Below the pieces are notes generated by a model. That model had not been told where the DNA came from, searched no databases, and worked only from the letters and a program-made list of their open reading frames with translations. Shown one piece after another: positions 1 through 7,380 of a DNA stretch of 13,527 bases. The position numbers and the translations under genes were made by a program. The first letter of the stretch is position 1; every line of letters begins with the position of its first letter. The stretch comes from CAZCSH01 sp964501545 (lineage in GTDB: Bacteria; Patescibacteriota; Minisyncoccia; Minisyncoccales; RBG-13-42-11): contig CAZCSH010000015.1 in the NCBI GenBank assembly GCA_964501545.1, positions 1 to 13,527 on the forward strand, written 5' to 3'.

Positions 1-2
1 AT

Positions 3-269
3 ATGCTAACCCAAGAAGAAAAAGATAAAGCCATCAAAAAATACAAGCTTCACGACACAGACACTGGCTCCCCTGAGGTTCAAGTTGCTTTATTAACAGA
101 AGAAATAGAGCAGCTCCTTTCTCATTTGAAAAAGCACCAAAAAGATCTTAGTTCCAAAAGAGGGCTTTTAAAAATGGTTGACAAAAGAAGGTCTCTTCTG
201 GCTCATTTAAAAAAAGAAAGTGTCAGGAGATACAATGTTATTATTAAAAAAGTAGGGTTAAAGAGCTAA
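3..269 (+). CDS. rpsO: 30S ribosomal protein S15
   Basis: This is a complete S15 protein of 88 residues, the usual family length (about 88-89). S15 binds 16S rRNA in the central domain early in 30S assembly. The family signatures are visible: the DTGSPEVQVALLT segment at residues 20-32, the SSKRGLLKMVDKRRSLLAHLK segment at about residues 50-70 that contacts rRNA, and the C-terminal RRYNVIIKKVGL. The start is the ATG at position 3. Only two bases precede it, so its promoter and ribosome binding site lie outside the window. It heads the RNA-turnover operon, with only 4 bases before the NYN-domain gene. In many bacteria rpsO directly precedes pnp; here one gene separates them. Confidence 0.97.
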   Translation: MLTQEEKDKAIKKYKLHDTDTGSPEVQVALLTEEIEQLLSHLKKHQKDLSSKRGLLKMVDKRRSLLAHLKKESVRRYNVIIKKVGLKS

Positions 270-273
270 AACT

Positions 274-825
274 ATGGTTTTGAAACCTTCAGGTCAAAGA
301 GTAGCTATTTTAATAGACGTCCAAAACCTCTATCATTCAGCCAAAAATCTTTACCAGGCTCGGGTTAACTTCCGGGAGATTTTAAAATCTGCCGCAGGCA
401 AAAGAAACTTAATCAGGTCTTTTGCTTACGTTGTCAGGACAAAGACTGGAGAAGAAAAACCTTTTTTTGAGGCCTTAATTAGCTTGGGGATTGAAACCAG
501 AGTCAGAGATCTGCAGGAATTCTTTGGCGGTTTGAAGAAAGCTGATTGGGACGTGGGAATCACGGTGGATGCTATAAGAATAGCGCCTAGCGTAGACACA
601 ATTGTTTTGGCTTCAGGAGACGGTGATTTTATCCAGTTAGTAGAATATTTAAAGAATCAAGGAAAAAGAGTTGAGGTTATGGCTTTTGGCCGGTCCTCTT
701 CTTCTCGCTTGAAAGAGATGGCAGATGAGTTTATTGATTTGGAAAGTGAGCCTGACAGGTTTTTATTGAATAAGCAACTCTCTCTCGGCAAGAAACTCCT
801 TTCCCGATTTAATCCAAAACATTAA
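274..825 (+). CDS. NYN-domain (LabA/DUF88-like) putative ribonuclease
   Basis: This 183-residue protein resembles the NYN/PIN-like fold of the LabA/DUF88 family, metal-dependent RNases or RNA-binding proteins. What is visible: a hydrophobic strand ending in IDVQN (D15), a WDVGITVDA segment with D93 and D99, and LASGDGDF with D116 and D118, followed by EYLKNQGKRVEV. These conserved acids are in the order expected for the NYN metal site, so it looks catalytically competent. The C-terminal 25 residues are basic. It fits exactly between its neighbours: 4 bases after rpsO, and its TAA abuts the ATG of pnp with no gap, so co-transcription and probably translational coupling are likely. There is no clear Shine-Dalgarno. 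A role in RNA processing or decay alongside PNPase is inferred from context. The substrate is unknown. Confidence 0.88.
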   Translation: MVLKPSGQRVAILIDVQNLYHSAKNLYQARVNFREILKSAAGKRNLIRSFAYVVRTKTGEEKPFFEALISLGIETRVRDLQEFFGGLKKADWDVGITVDAIRIAPSVDTIVLASGDGDFIQLVEYLKNQGKRVEVMAFGRSSSSRLKEMADEFIDLESEPDRFLLNKQLSLGKKLLSRFNPKH

Positions 826-3045
826 ATGGAAAATAAAACTTTTAAATTAGAACTAGGTAACAGAGAATTAAAAATAGAAGTCAGAAACCTGGCCGAACAA
901 GCTTCAGGTAGTGTTTTAGTCCAGTACGGAGACACTCTGGTCTTGGCAACAGCTGTCATGGCCAATCAGGAGAAAGAAGGAATGGATTTCTTTCCCCTGA
1001 CTGTTGAGTATGAAGAAAGATATTATGCGGCTGGCAAAATTCTGGGTTCTCGCTGGATGAGAAGAGAAGGAAGACCTTCAGACGAAGCTATAATTACTGC
1101 CAGATTTATTGACAGAGCTATTAGGCCTCGTTTCCCAAAACATTTAAAAAGAGAGGTCCAGGTGGTGGTCACCTGCCTTTCTTGGGATGGAGAGAATGAC
1201 CCTGACATTATTGGTTTAATTGGCGCTTCCTTGGCTCTTTCTCTTTCTAACATTCCTTGGCAGGGGCCGGTGGCTTGTTTAAGAGTGGGGGAAAAAGAGA
1301 AGGAGTTCATTTTAAATCCGATTTACCAAGAGAGGGAAAAGAGTAACTTTGATTTAGCTTTAGCTGCCGTTTCCTCTCCTTTGGCTCAGTATTTGGGGAA
1401 CAAAAAGGGAGACGATATTTTAATTAATATGATTGAGGCAGAAGGGAATGAAGTTGAAGAGAAGACCATTTTGGAAGCAATAGACTTTGCTAAACCCTAT
1501 TTGGAAAAGTTAATTAACCTCCAGCTAGAGGTTACAAAGAAAGAAGGAAAGGAAAAGTTGGATATTGCCGAGCCGCCAAAAGACCTGGAATTAGAAAACG
1601 AGGTTAAAGATTTTCTGGGAGATAAACTGGAAAAAGCTCTCTTTCAGGAAAAGAAAGCTCAAAGGATGGGCAAAGAGGATAAATCCGCTTCTTCATCTTC
1701 GCCCCTACAAAGCAGGAGCTCGATGGACGAAGTGAACGACTTAAAAGAGGAGCTAGCTTATTATATTGAAGGAAAATATCCTGGCTTGGGAAAGACAGCC
1801 TATACCAAAGAATATTTTGAGAGAGAGATTGAAAAGTTGGTTCATGAAAATATTATTTTTTCAGAAAAAAGGGTTGATGCTAGAAAGTTGGATGAAATCC
1901 GAAACTTAGAGTGCGAGGCAGGCCTTTTGCCTAGAACCCATGGTTCTGGTCTCTTTATTAGAGGACAGACAAAAGCTCTCTCTATCCTGACTTTGGGGGC
2001 GCCAGGGGATGTCAGATTGCAAGAAGGAATGGAAATAGTTGGTAAGAAACGCTTTATGCACCACTACAACTTTCCTCCTTATTCTACCGGGGAAGTGAAA
2101 CCAATGAGGGGTCCCGGCAGAAGAGAAATTGGCCATGGTATCTTAGCTGAAAAAGCTCTTTCTCCTTTAATTCCGGGTTCTGATGATTTTCCCTACACCA
2201 TTAGAATAGTAACAGAAATCCTCTCCTCCAATGGCTCCACTTCCATGGCTTCTGTCTCCAGTTCCAGTTTAGCCCTCTTGGACGCTGGCGTGCCCATTAA
2301 GAGACCGGCCGCAGGCATTGCTTTGGGTTTAATGCAAGATTACAAAGGTAAATACAAAATCTTAACTGACATTCAAGGGCCAGAAGACCATCATGGCGAC
2401 ATGGACTTTAAAGTGGCTGGAACAAAAGAGGGAATTACTGCTCTCCAAATGGATGTTAAAATTGAAGGAATCGGAGAAGGGATTATAAAGGAAACTTTGT
2501 CTCAAGCCAAAAAGGCCAGGGAAGAAATCTTGGCAAAGATGGCAAAAACTCTTTCTGAACCCAGAAAAGAACTCTCTCCTTTTGCCCCCAGAATCCTTAT
2601 TTTGCAGATTAACCCTGACAAAATCAGAGAGGTTATCGGACCAGGAGGTAAAGTAATAAATGGGATTATTGAAGAGTGTGGAGTTTTAATAGATATTGAG
2701 GACACGGGCCGAATCTTTATTACCGCAGAGAAAGAGGAAGCTGGCAAAAAAGCAACTGAGTGGATAAAGAACATTACCCGGGAGGTAAAGGTGGGAGAAA
2801 TCTTCCAGGGCAGGGTTACCAGAATTCTTAATTTTGGAGCTTTTGTTGAAATTTTGCCAGGCCAAGAAGGGCTGGTTCATATATCAGAACTGGCTCCCTA
2901 CCGGGTAGGGAAAGTGGAAGATGTGGTAAAGGTGGGGGAGATAATTCCAGTAAAAGTAATTTCAATAGATGAACAAGGCAGAATTAATCTCTCTCTAAAA
3001 GCTGCCAAAAACTTCAATGAATCAGGAAGCAAATCAAAAAGATAA
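826..3045 (+). CDS. pnp: polyribonucleotide nucleotidyltransferase (PNPase)
   Basis: PNPase degrades RNA 3' to 5' by phosphorolysis, releasing nucleoside diphosphates, and works as a trimer in the cytoplasm. At 739 residues it is slightly longer than the usual 700. Domains in order: first RNase PH-like domain (about 1-145, with GRPSDEAIITARFIDRAIRP), helical linker (about 240-335), second RNase PH domain (about 340-560), KH domain (about 588-635, with IGPGGK at 604-609) and S1 domain (about 655-725, GRVTRILNFGAFVEI). Active-site elements are intact: SSNGSTSMAS at 467-476, and D515 and D521 in the DIQGPEDHHGDMDF stretch, matching D486 and D492 of the E. coli enzyme. An odd Ser-rich insert (about 286-300) interrupts the linker; its DNA forms an imperfect palindrome. 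The ATG directly follows the upstream stop. The 3' end overlaps the next gene by 29 bases if the longest downstream start is used. Confidence 0.97.
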   Translation: MENKTFKLELGNRELKIEVRNLAEQASGSVLVQYGDTLVLATAVMANQEKEGMDFFPLTVEYEERYYAAGKILGSRWMRREGRPSDEAIITARFIDRAIRPRFPKHLKREVQVVVTCLSWDGENDPDIIGLIGASLALSLSNIPWQGPVACLRVGEKEKEFILNPIYQEREKSNFDLALAAVSSPLAQYLGNKKGDDILINMIEAEGNEVEEKTILEAIDFAKPYLEKLINLQLEVTKKEGKEKLDIAEPPKDLELENEVKDFLGDKLEKALFQEKKAQRMGKEDKSASSSSPLQSRSSMDEVNDLKEELAYYIEGKYPGLGKTAYTKEYFEREIEKLVHENIIFSEKRVDARKLDEIRNLECEAGLLPRTHGSGLFIRGQTKALSILTLGAPGDVRLQEGMEIVGKKRFMHHYNFPPYSTGEVKPMRGPGRREIGHGILAEKALSPLIPGSDDFPYTIRIVTEILSSNGSTSMASVSSSSLALLDAGVPIKRPAAGIALGLMQDYKGKYKILTDIQGPEDHHGDMDFKVAGTKEGITALQMDVKIEGIGEGIIKETLSQAKKAREEILAKMAKTLSEPRKELSPFAPRILILQINPDKIREVIGPGGKVINGIIEECGVLIDIEDTGRIFITAEKEEAGKKATEWIKNITREVKVGEIFQGRVTRILNFGAFVEILPGQEGLVHISELAPYRVGKVEDVVKVGEIIPVKVISIDEQGRINLSLKAAKNFNESGSKSKR
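1687..1734. repeat. imperfect palindrome inside pnp
   Basis: Two arms of about 22 bases around CAAAG form an imperfect stem. The arms share CTTC, TC, ATC and GC-CCT blocks in inverted order, with a few mismatches and wobble positions. In pnp the segment encodes the Ser-rich insert KSASSSSPLQSRSS within the variable linker. It could be an inserted palindromic repeat read in frame, or a chance low-complexity linker. Confidence 0.4.
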
Positions 3046-4933
3046 TCAAGAGCTGCCCGAGGAAGAAAGGTTAAAGTTTTTGAAACGAGAGGAAGTCCAA
3101 ACAATGGAAAAAGATATTGCCAGGCTTAGAGAGGGGGAAGCTCAAAAAGAAAGAGAAAGAATAACTGAATTAAAACCAGAGGAGGAAGTAAAAGTTGAGA
3201 AAGCAAAGGAGATTGAAAGAGAAGAAACGCCTCCTCCCTTGATGCCGAAGGTGCCTGAAAAACCAAAAGCTTTAGCTTTAAAAAAGATCTTAATTAGAAC
3301 TTTAATAATCGGGGTTCTTTTTTTAATCTTAGGTTACCTAGTTTGGTCTTTTATCCCAATGGAAGGAGAGGGTCCGGCAGAAGAACCTTCCCAAACAGAA
3401 GAAAAACCTCAAGAAAAACCACCTGAAGTCACACCTCCCTCTTCTTTGATTACGGTCCAAAAAACAGAAACCTTAGAAATAGCCAGTTTGGAAGAACTTC
3501 CTAATTCTTTGGCTCAAGTATTAGAAAAAGAGCTTGAAAATAATACCTTTAATAGAATCTTAATTAAAAAAGACGGAGTCTTCTTGGGGTTAGAAGAGTT
3601 TTTGGAAGGGTTTGAAGTCAAAATTCCGGAGGGACTCTTAAGTAAATTAGAAAATGATTTTACTTTGTTTGTTTATCCGAGTGAAGGGTTTAACCGTTTG
3701 GGATTTGTTGCCAAAATCCAGGGAGAAGATCTAGTGGGATTAATGAGTGCTTGGGAAGAAAGTCTGGAACAAGATACAGAAAAGCTTTTGACAGCTCTTG
3801 GCAAGACAGGACCTGCCCTTGTTCCTTATTTCAGATCAACTAACTTTACAAATGAGACGAACTTCAGATTCTTAACCTTCTCCAAGCAAGATTTTGGCAT
3901 TTGTTATGCGGTAACAGACAATTATTTCTTTTTCGCTACTTCTTTTGCTGGAATGAGAGCTGCTATTCGGGCTACGGAATTAAAAGAATTAGAAAATAAA
4001 CTAGGCCAGCTTTTCATTATCGGCATAGAGGGAAAAGAGGTAACTTCCGAGATAAAGGAGTTGTTTAGAAAATATCACCCAGGGGGCATTCTCTTGCTTA
4101 GTAAAAACATTGAAAGCCCGGTCCAACTCAAGGAATTAACCCAAGCCCTTCAATCCCTCTCCCTCCAAGAAACAGGTCTTCCTTTGTTTGTGGCCGTAGA
4201 CCAGGAGGGAGGCTTGATCTCCAGAATCGAGTTTTTGGAAGAAAAAACTGGTCAATCAGAGATCGAAACCCCAGATCAAGCACTGGTCATTGGCAAGAAA
4301 AGAGGAGAGGAATTAAAAGAGCTGGGCGTCAATCTGAACTTAGCTCCTTTGTTAGATGAAATAAAGGAAGGTGATTTTCTCTTTAACCGTTCCTTTCAGA
4401 AAACTCCAGTTGAAACAGGGAGCTTGGCCAAGTCTTTGATTGAGGGGCAAAAAGAAGCTGGCATTTTAACGGCCATCAAACACTTTCCAGGCTACGGAGG
4501 CATTGATTTTAATCCAGAAGGAAAGCTAGCTGAGAAAGAAACAGTTCCTGAAATATCCCAGTTCAAAGAAGCAATGGAGTCAAATCCAGAACTGGTTATG
4601 ACAGCTAATGTTATTTATAAAAATCTTGATGAAACTCTTCCTTTTACTTTTTCCAGTAATGCTATCTTATTTTTAAAAAACAATCTGGGTGGGAACGTCT
4701 TAATTCTGTCAGATGACTTAGCTCAAAATTACTTGCTGGAGAAGTTTTCTCTCAAGGATATTTTAAAGAAGCCAATCCAGGCAGGCGTAGATCTGCTTAT
4801 TTTCTCTGGTTGGCAGATAGAAGTTAGTAAAGGTCTAGAAGAGTTCTTTGCCAGCTTCAGGCAAGGAGAACTTTCGGAATCTCAGCTCGAAGCTGCTATT
4901 TCAAGAATTATTCAATTAAAAGAAAATTTATGA
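3017..4933 (+). CDS. membrane-anchored protein with C-terminal GH3-like domain
   Basis: This 638-residue protein has four parts. A charged N-terminus (1-85) is followed by one membrane segment (about 91-113). A Pro/Glu linker (115-145) leads to an alpha/beta module (about 150-320) of a type I associate with CPR surface proteins but cannot name. The C-terminal half (about 328-638) resembles the glycoside hydrolase family 3 N-terminal barrel (NagZ-like beta-N-acetylhexosaminidases). Motifs are VDQEGG at 394-399, KHFPGYGG at 488-495 and SDDL at 565-568, where D566 or D567 would be the nucleophile. The Asp-His acid/base loop of NagZ, normally D-[ST]-H soon after KHFPG, reads FNPEGK here and has no His, so activity may be altered or lost. 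Topology suggests the catalytic part is outside the membrane, perhaps on peptidoglycan or surface glycans. An alternative start at ATG 3104 avoids the 29-base overlap with pnp and has GAGG about 11 bases upstream. Confidence 0.85.
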   Translation: MNQEANQKDNQELPEEERLKFLKREEVQTMEKDIARLREGEAQKERERITELKPEEEVKVEKAKEIEREETPPPLMPKVPEKPKALALKKILIRTLIIGVLFLILGYLVWSFIPMEGEGPAEEPSQTEEKPQEKPPEVTPPSSLITVQKTETLEIASLEELPNSLAQVLEKELENNTFNRILIKKDGVFLGLEEFLEGFEVKIPEGLLSKLENDFTLFVYPSEGFNRLGFVAKIQGEDLVGLMSAWEESLEQDTEKLLTALGKTGPALVPYFRSTNFTNETNFRFLTFSKQDFGICYAVTDNYFFFATSFAGMRAAIRATELKELENKLGQLFIIGIEGKEVTSEIKELFRKYHPGGILLLSKNIESPVQLKELTQALQSLSLQETGLPLFVAVDQEGGLISRIEFLEEKTGQSEIETPDQALVIGKKRGEELKELGVNLNLAPLLDEIKEGDFLFNRSFQKTPVETGSLAKSLIEGQKEAGILTAIKHFPGYGGIDFNPEGKLAEKETVPEISQFKEAMESNPELVMTANVIYKNLDETLPFTFSSNAILFLKNNLGGNVLILSDDLAQNYLLEKFSLKDILKKPIQAGVDLLIFSGWQIEVSKGLEEFFASFRQGELSESQLEAAISRIIQLKENL

Positions 4934-5295
4934 AAAAGAACCTCCTAAATGAATTAAAGGAAAGACTAGAAAGAGATAAGGAGAGTTTGGAGAAAGAACT
5001 AACTAAAATTGCCAAGAAAGATGAAAAGCCAAAAGGTGATTGGGACACTCGCTTCCCCCAGTGGAATGGTGATTCTGGCGGTTCAGCTTTAGAAAGGGCA
5101 GCTGACCAAGTGGAAGAATACAGCAACCTTTTATCTCTTGAATACGCTTTGGAAACAAGACTGAAAGATGTTGACCTGGCTTTGGATAAAATAAAGAAAG
5201 GGAGTTATGGCAAGTGCGAAAAGTGCAAAAAGCAGATTGAGGAAGAAAGGCTAAAAGCTAATCCGGCAGCCAGAACCTGCAGTAAGTGTCAATAA
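4930..5295 (+). CDS. DksA/TraR-type C4 zinc-finger protein
   Basis: This 121-residue protein has a long helical coiled-coil N-terminal part (1-30 and 52-92) and a C-terminal four-cysteine zinc finger with C96, C99, C117 and C120 (CEKC and CSKC). That is the layout of the TraR/DksA family, which enters the secondary channel of RNA polymerase. The GSYGKCEKC entry into the finger is typical of the family. The ATG overlaps the preceding stop codon in the ATGA arrangement, so translational coupling with the GH3-like gene is likely. A hairpin with a T-run follows directly, making this the last gene of the operon. Whether it regulates transcription as DksA does, or is one of the many uncharacterised short family members, cannot be told from sequence. 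The coiled-coil tip lacks an obvious DxxDxA motif. Confidence 0.88.
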   Translation: MKKNLLNELKERLERDKESLEKELTKIAKKDEKPKGDWDTRFPQWNGDSGGSALERAADQVEEYSNLLSLEYALETRLKDVDLALDKIKKGSYGKCEKCKKQIEEERLKANPAARTCSKCQ

Positions 5296-5298
5296 ATC

Positions 5299-5325
5299 AA
5301 AAATCCGCCTATTTAAGCGGTTTTT
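5299..5325. terminator. bidirectional hairpin between convergent genes
   Basis: The pattern is AAAAA, one unpaired T, CCGC, an 8-base loop, GCGG, then TTTTT. The GC core is only 4 bp, but the A-run and T-run pair outside it and give a U-tract in both directions. It lies 3 bases after the DksA-type gene and 11 bases before the stop of the opposing peptidase gene, so it can end both transcripts. The core is weak. Confidence 0.6.
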
Positions 5326-5336
5326 GGTTGGTTAAC

Positions 5337-6449
5337 TTATTGAGCAAAAGGGTTTCTCGCTCCTGAAACCCCAAAGTGTAAGTGACAACCTGTTGAAAGA
5401 CCCGCTCCAGCTGTTCCTGGCTGGCCACCCATTAAAGCTATAACCTGGCCCTGGGAAACATGGTCTCCTGAGTTAACAAAACTGTTGGCTATATGACCAT
5501 ACATTGTTACCGCACCATTAGGATGGAGAATGGTTAAATGATTGCCAGCTCCGCCAAAAGCCCAGCGAGAAGTAGAGCTAGTCAGTTTTACTTTCAAAAC
5601 GGTCCCGGCAGCTGCGGCGAAAATTGGTTCTCCACACTTTCCGTGGCTGAAGTCAATGGCATTGTACCAGTGAAGACCTTGGGTAATTCGACAGGGAGCA
5701 GAGATAGGACAAATAAAGTAGCTGTCTGCCAAAGGCACATATTGGGGGGCTGTTTGAATGGAAGGTGCCGGAATCACGCCCTGTGGCACAATAACAATAT
5801 CTCCGATAAAGATATCTCCTTCGTCTGACAAGTTATTGAAGGCTAGGATTTCTGAAGTCTTAGCTTTGTAGGTTTGGGCAATAAGGGAAATAGTGTCTCC
5901 AGATTTTACATGGTGAATTACTCCGGTGGTAGGCGGGATAATCAGTTTTTGGCCTGGTTGCAAATAAGTATTTTTGTTTAAATCGTTGGCCCAGAGAATG
6001 GTGTTCAAAGATATGCCAAAATAAGAAGCTATGCCAGATAAACTGTCCCCTGGCTCAACTAAGTACTCAACAATTACCTTTTTGGTGTCTTCTGGTTCAT
6101 ACCCCGCAACTAAGGCTCCCAAAACTTGTGGGGAAAAGGTAGTGGGGGGAGAGGATGTTTTTAAAGAATTATTAGCTACCAGCAGAAACTCTGGAGAGCC
6201 CAACCAAGATTTCTGTGCCAGCCCCAAAAAGACCTCTCCTTCTTTCTCCTGAAAGGGCTGGACAATGAAAGCTAGAGAATTGCCAGCTGCGTTATTAATA
6301 GGACCTGCAGCCAAAGAGACAAAAAGAAAAAGAAAGACAGCCGCTGCTCCCAAACAAAAGAAAGGGTCTTTTGAGGATCCCTTAAGTGTTTTCTTAGCTT
6401 TCTTTATCCCCTTTTTCAATCTTAAAACTCTTTTCCGAAGACTATCCAT
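5337..6449 (-). CDS. LysM-LysM-M23 family peptidoglycan endopeptidase
   Basis: This 370-residue envelope protein has a basic N-terminus (1-25) and one membrane segment (about 30-49). Two LysM peptidoglycan-binding modules follow (about 127-172 and 178-222), each with a VxxGD[ST] start and an IIP or IVP end. The C-terminus is an M23 zinc metallopeptidase domain (about 245-370). M23 residues visible are H260 and D266 as zinc-ligand candidates, H319 in YGH, and HLHF at 356-359, where H358 would be the third ligand and H356 catalytic. The first pair is spaced H-x5-D rather than the common H-x3-D. The protein probably cuts peptide cross-links in the wall during growth or division. It converges on the rpsO operon and is divergent from rsmA. 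The start ATG lies 10 bases after a plausible -10 box, so its mRNA may be almost leaderless. Confidence 0.93.
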   Translation of the reverse strand: MDSLRKRVLRLKKGIKKAKKTLKGSSKDPFFCLGAAAVFLFLFVSLAAGPINNAAGNSLAFIVQPFQEKEGEVFLGLAQKSWLGSPEFLLVANNSLKTSSPPTTFSPQVLGALVAGYEPEDTKKVIVEYLVEPGDSLSGIASYFGISLNTILWANDLNKNTYLQPGQKLIIPPTTGVIHHVKSGDTISLIAQTYKAKTSEILAFNNLSDEGDIFIGDIVIVPQGVIPAPSIQTAPQYVPLADSYFICPISAPCRITQGLHWYNAIDFSHGKCGEPIFAAAAGTVLKVKLTSSTSRWAFGGAGNHLTILHPNGAVTMYGHIANSFVNSGDHVSQGQVIALMGGQPGTAGAGLSTGCHLHFGVSGARNPFAQ

Positions 6450-6459
6450 ACCTTTTCCA

Positions 6460-6487
6460 ACTGTATCTTATTTAAGTTAAAAGTCAA
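6460..6487 (-). promoter_or_regulatory. putative promoter of the M23 peptidase gene
   Basis: Read on the minus strand, TTGACT (6482-6487) and TACAGT (6460-6465) are separated by 16 bases. The -35 matches the sigma-70 consensus at 5 of 6 bases and the -10 at 4 of 6. Transcription would start near 6453, leaving only a few leader bases before the ATG ending at 6449. Confidence 0.5.
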
Positions 6488-6513
6488 GCAGATTATCCAC
6501 AGCCAAGAAGGAG

Positions 6514-6522
6514 TGCTAAAAT
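6514..6522 (+). promoter_or_regulatory. extended -10 promoter of rsmA
   Basis: TG-C-TAAAAT at 6514-6522 is an extended -10 box (TGn plus a 5 of 6 match to TATAAT). Only 6 bases separate it from the rsmA ATG at 6529, so the predicted transcription start coincides with the start codon. No good -35 is visible. It shares the 79-bp divergent intergenic region with the minus-strand peptidase promoter. Confidence 0.5.
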
Positions 6523-6528
6523 TAGTTA

Positions 6529-7380
6529 ATGGACCTTTTTTCTCGAAAAACCATCAAAGAACTGCTCAAAAAACAGCAAATAAGGCCCTCCAGAGGACTG
6601 GGTCAGCACTTTTTAATTAGCAAGAACGCTCTTGGAAAGTTTCTCCAAGCTGGCCAGTTTAATTCAGAGGAAGTGGTTTTGGAAATTGGACCGGGTTTGG
6701 GCGTTCTGACAAAAGAAATAGCTAGTCAGGTAAAAAAAGTGGTTGCTGTTGAGAAAGACCTAAGAATGTGTGCGATATTGAAAGAAACCTTAGCCGGGCT
6801 AAGCAACGTTAGAATTATCCAAGAAGACATATTAAAACTAAACCCTATACCCTATACCCTAAAAACCTATAAAGTTGTTGGCAATCTTCCCTTTTACCTG
6901 ACAGCTCCAGTTATCAGAAAGTTTCTGGAGAGTGAAAGGCAACCTAGAGAGATGGTTTTCCTTATCCAGAAAGAAGTAGCTCAAAGAATAGTGGCCCGCC
7001 CTCCCAAGATGAGTATTTTAGCTGTTTCTGTTCAGGTTTATGCAACAGCCGAAATTATCAGCTACATTAAAAAAACAGCTTTCTGGCCTCAGCCCAAGGT
7101 AGATGCAGCCATTATTAAGATATCTCCTTTGGCTAAACTTAGTTTAGCCCCAAGAAGGGACTTGTTTTTCAAAATTGTCAAGGCAGGGTTTTCCCACCCC
7201 AGAAAACAGCTGATAAACAACTTATCCAATCTTGAGCTTAACTCGGTTAAGCTCGATAGAAACAAGGTTAGAAGCTGGCTTGAGAAAAATAATATTCAGC
7301 CAGAACAAAGGGCAGAAACCCTAAGTGTTCAGGACTGGCTAAATCTCACAAAAACATTAAACCCCGTTAGAAATTTCTGA
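6529..7380 (+). CDS. rsmA: 16S rRNA (adenine1518-N6/adenine1519-N6)-dimethyltransferase
   Basis: RsmA (KsgA) dimethylates two adjacent adenines near the 3' end of 16S rRNA using S-adenosylmethionine, late in 30S maturation. The 283 residues show GLGQHFL at 23-29, the SAM-binding VLEIGPGLGVLT at 50-61, E75 in the second motif, the target-adenine motif NLPFYLT at 119-125, and FSHPRKQLINNL at 221-232. Two local oddities stand out. Residues 105-113 (NPIPYTLKT) are encoded by CCCTATA tandem repeats just before the NLPFY strand. The last seven residues (LNPVRNF) and the TGA come largely from a 70-bp inverted-repeat element. Without the element and a putative AA duplication, the protein would end TLK at a TAG, so the native C-terminus was probably slightly shorter. 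The enzyme core is intact. Confidence 0.96.
   Translation: MDLFSRKTIKELLKKQQIRPSRGLGQHFLISKNALGKFLQAGQFNSEEVVLEIGPGLGVLTKEIASQVKKVVAVEKDLRMCAILKETLAGLSNVRIIQEDILKLNPIPYTLKTYKVVGNLPFYLTAPVIRKFLESERQPREMVFLIQKEVAQRIVARPPKMSILAVSVQVYATAEIISYIKKTAFWPQPKVDAAIIKISPLAKLSLAPRRDLFFKIVKAGFSHPRKQLINNLSNLELNSVKLDRNKVRSWLEKNNIQPEQRAETLSVQDWLNLTKTLNPVRNF
6843..6861 (+). repeat. CCCTATA tandem repeat in rsmA
   Basis: CCCTATA occurs at 6843-6849 and 6850-6856, followed by a partial CCCTA at 6857-6861, giving about 2.7 units of 7 bp. The unit length is not a multiple of three, so each copy shifts the frame relative to the repeat; three reading phases give NPIPYTLK. It sits at a loop before the NLPFY motif. 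Confidence 0.7.
7234..7254. repeat. perfect 9-bp palindrome with 3-base loop inside rsmA
   Basis: GAGCTTAAC, loop TCG, GTTAAGCTC. It lies in the C-terminal coding part of rsmA (residues ELNSVKL). There is no T-run after it, so it is not a terminator. It may be an mRNA structure or a small inserted palindrome. Confidence 0.6.

Noticed and set aside
4930..4933. TGA read as glycine (code 25) joining the GH3-like and DksA-type genes
   Set aside because: The frames differ (ATGA overlap), and TGA is also a normal stop for rsmA. Protein lengths fit the standard code.
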